The position numbers were made by a program, and so were the translations under genes. Positions 6,069 to 8,329 of a DNA stretch of 8,329 nucleotides are shown here, in pieces; position 1 is the first letter of the stretch, and every line of letters begins with the position of its first letter. Source of the stretch: an uncultured Clostridia bacterium (GTDB taxonomy: Bacteria; Bacillota; Clostridia; Oscillospirales; CAG-272); assembly GCA_945485605.1 (NCBI GenBank), contig CALYSG010000077.1, positions 1 through 8,329 on the forward strand, written 5' to 3'. Below the pieces are notes generated by a model. It searched no databases and was not told the DNA's origin. It worked only from the letters and a program-made list of their open reading frames with translations.

Positions 6069-6851
6069 ATGGATATAAACAAGTGTGCCGCATGCTGTAA
6101 AAGGTGTACCTTCGGCGACATTATGCTCGGGCTGTCGCGCCTGCCGGGGATAGGGAAGCAGGCGATAGACGACCTTCTTTCGGATGTCGACGCGGTGCGC
6201 CGCCGCGATCCCGCCGCGAGAAATAACTTAGAGGTACTGTTTCTATATTCGGGCGTTCATGCGCTGATGGCTTATCGGGTTGCGCATAAGCTCTATATTT
6301 CAAGGCACTATTTCCCGGCAAGGCTGATAAGCCAGCTCGCGCGTTTTCTGACCGGGATCGAGATACACCCCGGTGCGAAGATAGGAAAGGGGCTATTCAT
6401 CGACCACGGCATGGGTGTCGTGATCGGAGAGACGACCATGATCGGTGACAACTGCACGGTCTATCAGGGCGTGACCCTTGGCGGAACGGGCAAGGAACAT
6501 GGCAAGCGCCACCCGACGCTCGGTAATAACGTTATGGTAGGCGCAGGGGCGAGGGTCCTCGGACCTGTGACGCTCGGAGACAACTCAAAGATAGCCTCGG
6601 GAGCCGTGGTCCTGCGCGACATCCCCCCCGAGAGCACGGCGGTAGGCATCCCCGCGAAGATCGTCAGAAAAGGCGGCAGGAGAGTTAACGACGACATGGA
6701 TCAGATCCATATCCCCGATCCGGTGGCGCAGGAGCTGCGCAGACTTGAAAATAAGATCAGCTCACTTGAGGCCGAGCTTAAGGATTATAAAGCTGCCGTT
6801 GCCGAAAAGACAGGAAAGAAAATCAGGAAGGAAGACAGGAAAGAAGACTGA
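6069..6851 (+). CDS. cysE: Serine O-acetyltransferase with a cysteine-rich N-terminal extension
   Basis: CysE transfers acetyl from acetyl-CoA to L-serine, giving O-acetylserine for cysteine synthesis. The 260 residues contain the N-terminal helical domain (about 33-95, including RRRDPAARNNLEVLFLY). The left-handed beta-helix follows from about 97, with EIHPGAKIG, LFIDHGMGVVIGET (catalytic His113), YQGVTLGGTGKEHGKRHPT and GAGARVLGPVTLGDNSKI, then the closing GIPAKIVRKGG. The C-terminal 40 residues look like a coiled coil (LRRLENKISSLEAELKDY) ending in a basic and acidic tail. Unusually, about 32 residues precede the normal start of the family and contain Cys6, Cys9, Cys10 and Cys13 (CAACCKRC) and LPGIG. 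The start is secure because GGAGG (6059-6063) lies 5 nt before ATG 6069. cysS begins one base after its stop, as in the known cysE-cysS gene order of Firmicutes. Confidence 0.96.
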   Translation: MDINKCAACCKRCTFGDIMLGLSRLPGIGKQAIDDLLSDVDAVRRRDPAARNNLEVLFLYSGVHALMAYRVAHKLYISRHYFPARLISQLARFLTGIEIHPGAKIGKGLFIDHGMGVVIGETTMIGDNCTVYQGVTLGGTGKEHGKRHPTLGNNVMVGAGARVLGPVTLGDNSKIASGAVVLRDIPPESTAVGIPAKIVRKGGRRVNDDMDQIHIPDPVAQELRRLENKISSLEAELKDYKAAVAEKTGKKIRKEDRKED

Positions 6852-6852
6852 T

Positions 6853-8271
6853 ATGCAGATATACAATTCGCTGACAAGGACAAAGGAAGAATTCAGACCG
6901 ATCGAAGAGGGCAAGGTGAAGATGTACACCTGCGGCCCCACGGTCTACCATTTTGCACACATAGGGAATCTTCGCTCCTACATTATGGAGGATGTGCTTG
7001 ACCGCTATCTCCGTTATGCGGGCTACGAGGTCACGCGCGTGATGAACATCACCGATGTCGGACATCTCACGAGTGATGCCGATACGGGTGAGGACAAGAT
7101 GCTGAAGGGTGCGCGCCGCGAGCACAAGACGGTGCTTGAGATCGCGAGATTCTACACCGACGCATTCTTTGAGGACTGCCGCAAGCTCAGGATCAGGACC
7201 CCCGACGTAGTTCAGCCGGCGACGGGTTGCATTGACGATTTTATAAAAGTCATAACCTCTCTGCTCGAGAAGGGATATGCCTATACCGCGGGTGGGAACG
7301 TGTATTTTGACACCTCGAAGCTCGAGAAGTACTATGTTTTCAACGATTTTGAGGAAGAGGACCTTGCCGTCGGCGTCAGAGAGGGCGTCGAGGGCGACGA
7401 AAACAAGCGGAACAAGGCTGACTTTGTGCTCTGGTTTACGAAATCGAAGTTCGATGCGCAGGAGCTTAAGTGGGACAGTCCTTTTGGCATCGGCTATCCC
7501 GGCTGGCACATCGAGTGCTCCTGCATCAGCATGAAGTACCTTGGAGAGTACCTTGACATTCACTGCGGCGGTATCGACAACGCCTTTCCGCACCACACGA
7601 ACGAGATCGCACAGAGCGAGGCTTACATTGGGCATCCGTGGTGCCATTACTGGTTCCATGTGCATCATCTGAATACGACGAGCGGAAAGATGAGCAAGTC
7701 CTCGGGTGAGTTTTTGACCGTTTCGCTCCTTGAGAGCAAGGGCTATGCGCCGGAGGTCTACCGTTTCTTTTGTATGCAGTCACATTACAGAAAGTCGCTC
7801 GTTTTCTCCTACGAGGGACTTGATAATGCTAAGGCAGCCTATCAGAAGCTCGTCGCGCGAGTCGCCTCGCTGAAGGCTGACGGAGAGGTGGACAGGCGGG
7901 CTTTTGAGGATCTTAAGGCAGGCTTCACCTCGGCACTCGACAACGATATGAACACCTCGCTCGCCGTGACCGCCTACTACGACGTGCTGAAGGCAGGCAC
8001 GAACGACTCGACGAAGCTCGCGCTGATAGAGGATTTCGAGCAGGTAATGCAGCTCGGACTTCTTGACGCGGTGAAGGCTCTCCGCGAGGAGGAGAAGGCA
8101 AAGGCCGAACCTTCGGAGGATGACCGTTGGATCCTTGACCTTATCGCGGCTCGTGCCGAGGCGAAAAAAGCGAAGAATTATGCCGAGGCTGACCGTATCC
8201 GCGGAGAACTCTCGGAAAAGGGCATTATTCTTGTCGACACGAAGGAAGGTACGACCTACAAAAAGGCTTGA
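6853..8271 (+). CDS. cysS: Cysteinyl-tRNA synthetase
   Basis: Class I aminoacyl-tRNA synthetase that charges tRNA-Cys in the cytoplasm. The 472 residues, close to the usual 460-470, show the N-terminal MQIYNSLTRTKEEF, zinc ligands Cys27 (TCGPTVY), Cys222 (HIECSC), His247 and Glu251 (PHHTNEIAQSEA), the HIGN form of the HIGH motif (36-39), GYPGWHIECS (214-223), and KMSKS (279-283). A C-terminal helical region ends in AEADRIRGELSEKGIILVDT, typical of the tRNA-binding end of the family. HHTNE replaces the more common HHENE, leaving the ligands intact. In-frame sequence reads upstream into cysE, but the ATG at 6853 gives the normal N-terminus and lies one base after the cysE stop. AGGA at 6837-6840 is 12 nt away, so translation probably depends on coupling to cysE. 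It is the last gene before the hairpin at 8306. Confidence 0.98.
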   Translation: MQIYNSLTRTKEEFRPIEEGKVKMYTCGPTVYHFAHIGNLRSYIMEDVLDRYLRYAGYEVTRVMNITDVGHLTSDADTGEDKMLKGARREHKTVLEIARFYTDAFFEDCRKLRIRTPDVVQPATGCIDDFIKVITSLLEKGYAYTAGGNVYFDTSKLEKYYVFNDFEEEDLAVGVREGVEGDENKRNKADFVLWFTKSKFDAQELKWDSPFGIGYPGWHIECSCISMKYLGEYLDIHCGGIDNAFPHHTNEIAQSEAYIGHPWCHYWFHVHHLNTTSGKMSKSSGEFLTVSLLESKGYAPEVYRFFCMQSHYRKSLVFSYEGLDNAKAAYQKLVARVASLKADGEVDRRAFEDLKAGFTSALDNDMNTSLAVTAYYDVLKAGTNDSTKLALIEDFEQVMQLGLLDAVKALREEEKAKAEPSEDDRWILDLIAARAEAKKAKNYAEADRIRGELSEKGIILVDTKEGTTYKKA

Positions 8272-8275
8272 TGCC

Positions 8276-8302
8276 GGGAGACGCGGGAGACGCGGGAGAC
8301 GC
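8276..8302. repeat. Three tandem copies of a 9-bp repeat
   Basis: GGGAGACGC is repeated three times without a mismatch (8276-8284, 8285-8293, 8294-8302), starting 5 bases after the cysS stop codon and ending just before the strong hairpin. It is non-coding in the context of the cysS frame. Such short repeats can vary in copy number by replication slippage. Its position directly against the hairpin suggests the two may belong to one repeated intergenic element, but that needs other copies to prove. Confidence 0.8.
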
Positions 8303-8305
8303 AAG

Positions 8306-8329
8306 GGAACTTTCTTAGAAGAAAGTTCC
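8306..8329 (+). terminator. Strong hairpin after cysS, terminator or part of an intergenic repeat
   Basis: GGAACTTTCTT (8306-8316) and AAGAAAGTTCC (8319-8329) are perfect 11-bp complements around two bases (AG). In RNA the loop would open to about six bases, leaving a stem of about 9 bp. It follows the last gene of the operon by about 35 nt, as a Rho-independent terminator would. The window ends at the stem, so a U-tract cannot be seen. The base before the left arm is G (8305), so a C at the next position outside would lengthen the stem. The AT-rich stem is less typical of terminators, leaving a dispersed repeat possible. Confidence 0.6.

Noticed and set aside
6823..7668. 281-codon minus-strand open frame inside cysS
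   Set aside because: It is antisense to the conserved CysS catalytic region, has no visible promoter or ribosome site, and shows no family motif.
7780..8304. 174-codon minus-strand open frame over the 3' end of cysS
   Set aside because: It covers conserved CysS C-terminal coding sequence, and its start would lie in the tandem 9-bp repeats. It has no ribosome site.

Overview
The window looks like a chromosomal housekeeping segment from an uncultured or gut-type member of the Clostridia (Bacillota). The evidence is the Gram-positive style of the genes: strong AGGAGG-type ribosome sites, a CysE of the Gram-positive type directly followed by cysS, NrdR, and a clostridial-looking L-ribulokinase. 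Base composition is moderately GC-rich, with many ATA and TCG codons, which would fit Oscillospirales or relatives. That placement is inference and cannot be settled here.

Layout. Positions 1-300: a small two-helix membrane protein on the minus strand, with a hairpin beyond its stop codon. Positions 326-434: two divergent sigma-A promoters, both with 17-nt spacers. Positions 503-1692: nrdR and a Gp37/Gp68-like (DUF5131) three-cysteine protein, overlapping by four bases in one operon. Positions 1685-2956: enolase on the minus strand, converging on the DUF5131 gene so that both 3' ends share an 8-bp palindrome. Positions 2957-3117: an intergenic region with a good plus-strand promoter and an inverted repeat over its -35 box; no clear eno promoter is visible. 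Positions 3118-8271: five tightly packed plus-strand genes with gaps of 4, 15, 13 and 1 nt. They are a small membrane protein, L-ribulokinase (araB), a membrane-anchored extracytoplasmic protein, serine O-acetyltransferase (cysE) and cysteinyl-tRNA synthetase (cysS). Positions 8276-8329: three tandem 9-bp repeats and a strong hairpin that runs to the window edge.

How the genes fit together. NrdR senses (d)ATP and represses ribonucleotide reductase genes; its operon partner is a poorly understood protein better known from phages. Enolase is the glycolytic step from 2-phosphoglycerate to phosphoenolpyruvate. CysE makes O-acetylserine for cysteine synthesis and CysS charges tRNA-Cys, so that pair links cysteine supply to its use. 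AraB has no other arabinose gene beside it in the window, and the two membrane proteins around it are unrecognised.

I see no mobile element, CRISPR array, rRNA, tRNA or obvious new defence system. The items most worth a second look are the nrdR-DUF5131 coupling, the cysteine-rich N-terminal extension of CysE, and the mixed operon holding an isolated araB.
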